Assembly: GCF_002582035.1 (NCBI RefSeq) | Contig: NZ_NUQE01000037.1 | Span: 1-52,483 of the forward strand | DNA length: 52,483 nucleotides | Direction of reading: 5' to 3' | Origin: Bacillus pseudomycoides | GTDB lineage: Bacteria; Bacillota; Bacilli; Bacillales; Bacillaceae_G | Position numbers and translations under genes: made by a program | Part shown: positions 51,165-52,483 of the stretch, in pieces | Position numbering within the stretch: position 1 is the first letter of the stretch | How the letters are laid out: every line of letters starts with the position of its first letter | The notes under the pieces: generated by a model | Told to the model about the DNA's origin: nothing | The model's input: only the letters and a program-made list of their open reading frames with translations | The model's database searches: none

Positions 51165-51225
51165 TAAAAAAAGCCTGATATAGAACATTCCTCTTTTACT
51201 ATGAGAGAAAGTGCTCTACTCAGGC
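51165..51225 (-). terminator. Riboswitch-controlled terminator of the pur operon
   Basis: On the minus strand GCCTGAGTAGAGCA pairs with TGTTCTATATCAGGC, with an inner CTCTC/GAGGA-type stem, then seven T. It sits between the guanine aptamer and purE, as in other Bacillus pur operons. Confidence 0.9.
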
Positions 51226-51266
51226 ATGCGTATCCCATGTGAATAGAAAAATACCGAGTGACTTCC

Positions 51267-51335
51267 CCTCATAGTCCAACGAATAACGGTCGTTAGGTAG
51301 AGACTTGCAGGCCATATCCCCGCGATTATATGAGG
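51267..51335 (-). promoter_or_regulatory. Purine (guanine-class) riboswitch aptamer of the pur operon
   Basis: On the minus strand P1 pairs CCTCATA with TATGAGG. P2 pairs the GCGGG and CCTGC-type arms around GATATGG, P3 pairs CTAACGA with TCGTTGG-type arms, and the conserved GTCTCTACC and GGACTATGAGG elements are in place. The C in GGACTAT means guanine or hypoxanthine binding. When bound, the adjoining terminator should form and lower pur transcription. Confidence 0.93.
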
Positions 51336-51361
51336 TACGATATAATATTGTTTCTACCGTT

Positions 51362-51391
51362 ATATTAACAGGTGTCATTCAAACATGTCAA
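51362..51391 (-). promoter_or_regulatory. Promoter of the pur operon
   Basis: On the minus strand TTGACA (51386–51391) and TAATAT (51362–51367) are separated by 18 bases. It lies between the PurR-box-like sites and the riboswitch. Confidence 0.7.
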
Positions 51392-51393
51392 CA

Positions 51394-51439
51394 AATAATC
51401 GAATGTTTTTCGTAATATCAAATGCAACGTTCGTGTTTA
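51394..51439 (-). promoter_or_regulatory. Two PurR-box-like sites
   Basis: On the minus strand a copy of the AAACACGAACGTT type lies at about 51424–51439, and an inverted copy reading ATCGAATGTTTT on the plus strand lies at about 51394–51412. The consensus PurBox core is CGAA followed by a weak-pair-rich stretch. Paired, inverted boxes just upstream of the promoter are the known PurR arrangement, with PRPP relieving repression. Confidence 0.65.
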
Positions 51440-51570
51440 TTCTAGAAAATCGTATAAATATGCTTTTTAAAACGAAATATATGTCCAATAACAATGATTA
51501 TTCATGCATGATTTTCTTGACATACATACAAAATAAAGTGATACTTAAAAGAAAAAGGCAGGTTTTAAAT

Positions 51571-52071
51571 ATGGACAAACAAGTTGCTGTACTTACTTTT
51601 GAAGAAGATACACAATCCTTCAAAGCATTCTCTGTTATTAAAAAATTTCATTTAGAGCATCAACTAAAAGTGGAACAAATTGCAGTTATTAAACGCAAAA
51701 TAGATGGTGAATTATCAATTGAAGATTTCTTAGATGTAACGGGCGCTGATAAAACCAATAAAGGCGGTTTAATCGGGATGTTTGTTGGGATTCTAGGCGG
51801 ACCTTTCGGTGTATTGTTAGGTGGACTAATTGGATCAACGATTGGTGTATTTAAAGATAAAAAAGAAGTTACACATGCATATTCTGTTTTTGAAAACACA
51901 TTAAAATCTATTAAACCTGGAAAAACAGGAGTTATTGTGATTGTAGAAGAGAAGACAGAAGATACATTAAATAACATTGTACATGAAGGAAATGGAAAAA
52001 TAGATCGTTATCTTGAAGCTGAATTGCGCTCCGAAATTGAGGCAGAACGCAAAAAATTAAAAACTAAGTAA
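51571..52071 (+). CDS. DUF1269 protein with glycine-zipper segment
   Basis: A 166-residue protein. The start is placed at ATG 51571 (MDKQVAVLTFEEDTQSFKAF), where the AAAGGCAGG site is about seven bases away; the open frame upstream to 51385 is not coding, since it overlaps the pur promoter. Residues 65–93 form a glycine-zipper membrane segment (GGLIGMFVGILGGPFGVLLG, then GLIGSTIG), and the flanking domains are soluble with a helical C-terminus. This matches DUF1269, a family without a known role. It is divergent from the pur operon, and an IS3 remnant begins four bases after its stop. Confidence 0.85.
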   Translation: MDKQVAVLTFEEDTQSFKAFSVIKKFHLEHQLKVEQIAVIKRKIDGELSIEDFLDVTGADKTNKGGLIGMFVGILGGPFGVLLGGLIGSTIGVFKDKKEVTHAYSVFENTLKSIKPGKTGVIVIVEEKTEDTLNNIVHEGNGKIDRYLEAELRSEIEAERKKLKTK

Positions 52072-52084
52072 CTAGTGAACTGTA

Positions 52085-52128
52085 CCCCGAATCATGAACA
52101 CTAAAAAAGTCCATGATTCGGGGTTTTT
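52085..52128 (+). terminator. Hairpin at the left end of the IS3 remnant
   Basis: CCCCGAATCATG pairs perfectly with CATGATTCGGGG and is followed by five T. It now lies just past the DUF1269 gene and probably terminates it. Confidence 0.8.
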
Positions 52129-52133
52129 GTATG

Positions 52134-52363
52134 TTTTTAAAGCTAGTTCCTCGTTATATTACGTTTTCTCCATCTCTAGAAATGAATATGTCTACCAAAC
52201 GCTTGAAAGCTTATATCATCCATCCAGAAGCCATTCTACATTCTTCTGATCAAGGATCAAGGTGTGCACTATACACATCTAGAAGTACGAGAGTGATGGA
52301 TTAGGCAATCTATGTCTCATAGAGAAAATTGTCTAAGCAATGCCTCTATGGAATCTTTCCTCT
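52134..52363 (+). pseudogene. IS3-family transposase fragments
   Basis: One frame reads ILHSSDQGSRCALYTSRST, corresponding to the IHSDQGxxY(T) DDE block, and after a stop at 52302 the next frame reads QSMSHRENCLSNASMESFL, corresponding to the final catalytic glutamate block (NA.ME.F) of IS3 OrfB. Catalytic distances are lost and the two parts are frame-shifted, so it is not functional. Confidence 0.75.
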
Positions 52364-52394
52364 AAAATGAAAATATTAAACTTTCCATTTTAGA
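52361..52394. repeat. Subterminal inverted repeat at right end of the IS3 remnant
   Basis: CCTCTAAAATG and CATTTTAGAGG form an 11-bp stem just inside the right terminal inverted repeat. Confidence 0.6.
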
Positions 52395-52434
52395 GGGTAC
52401 AGTTCATAGAAAAGAAGTTACTTTTTTAAACACA

Positions 52435-52466
52435 AAAAAACCTAAGTCAAAACGACTTAGGTTTTT
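52435..52466 (-). terminator. Terminator of the ribosomal RNA operon
   Basis: AAAAAACCTAAGTC pairs with GACTTAGGTTTTT, with a T run on the minus strand, directly after the 5S rRNA end. Confidence 0.85.
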
Positions 52467-52483
52467 GCCTGGCAACGTCCTAC
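52467..52483 (-). rRNA. rrf: 3' end of 5S rRNA gene (partial)
   Basis: The last 17 bases are the reverse complement of GTAGGACGTTGCCAGGC, the usual 3' end of Bacillus 5S rRNA. The rest of the gene, and presumably a 16S–23S–5S operon transcribed leftwards, lies beyond the window. Confidence 0.75.

Larger units (their letters stand above)
52076..52406 (+). mobile_element. Internally deleted IS3-family element (331 bp)
   Basis: Perfect 12-bp terminal inverted repeats: TGAACTGTACCC at 52076–52087 and GGGTACAGTTCA at 52395–52406. They are flanked by TAG on both sides (52073–52075 and 52407–52409), a likely 3-bp target duplication. The start CCCC...CATGAACACT resembles IS150-type IS3 ends, and the interior keeps only two scraps of the transposase. 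The element therefore survives as a short, non-autonomous form. Confidence 0.75.

Noticed and set aside
51385-51570. Upstream extension of the DUF1269 gene to 51385
   Set aside because: It would overlap the pur promoter and PurR-box-like region and has no start site, while ATG 51571 has a usable ribosome binding site and fits the family start.

Overview
The window looks like chromosomal DNA of a Bacillus cereus group member (B. cereus, B. thuringiensis or B. anthracis type). The signs are low GC, Gram-positive ribosome binding sites, gene order matching the pur–pcrB–pcrA–ligA–camS–gatCAB–dgkB–rlmCD stretch known from Bacillus, a sigma-54 gab cluster, and several copies of what I recognise as the B. 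cereus group bcr1 intergenic repeat. This is read from the sequence alone; no database search was run.

Layout. 1–2.2 kb is decayed accessory DNA: the 5' part of a secreted protein with repeated PPC-like domains, a broken small secreted-peptide gene and a scar of a large serine recombinase. 2.2–6.7 kb holds a YgjP/DUF45 metallopeptidase, a DUF1456 protein, a tRNA-dihydrouridine synthase and the 23S rRNA methyltransferase RlmCD, with a tiny 3' remnant of a second RlmCD-like gene between them. 6.8–12.4 kb (plus strand) holds a guanine-riboswitch-controlled purine nucleoside transporter (nupG), two tandem lipoprotein polysaccharide deacetylases with a structured, terminator-ending segment between them, and the M29 aminopeptidase ampS. 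12.5–17.0 kb (minus) is the GABA cluster gabT–sigma-54 activator–gabD, with a good -24/-12 promoter before gabT. 17.1–21.7 kb holds dgkB and gatB–gatA–gatC.

21.8–25.7 kb holds a YiaA-like membrane protein, then a MarR regulator followed by an ArsA/Get3-type ATPase with an HSP20-like tail and a 64-residue overlapping partner, an isochorismatase-family hydrolase and a PH-domain membrane protein. Two 21-bp near-palindromes, matching at 18 of 21 positions in opposite orientation, lie just before marR and just before the ATPase, so this looks like a self-contained regulatory module. 25.7–28.2 kb holds pruA/rocA and a TSUP permease; 28.4–34.6 kb is the camS–ligA–pcrA–pcrB block; 34.7–37.8 kb holds a DUF2892 protein, an SPFH/Band 7 membrane protein with a ribbon-helix-helix partner, a DUF1801 protein and a lipoprotein.

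38.2–51.1 kb is the complete twelve-gene purine operon purEKBCSQLFMNHD (minus strand), which makes IMP from PRPP. Its leader carries two PurR-box-like sites, a promoter, a guanine riboswitch aptamer and a terminator. Stable hairpins lie in three intercistronic gaps (purB–purC, purF–purM, purH–purD). After it come a DUF1269 glycine-zipper protein, a 331-bp internally deleted IS3-family element, and, at the very edge, the 3' end of a 5S rRNA gene with its terminator, so a ribosomal RNA operon on the minus strand lies just beyond the window.
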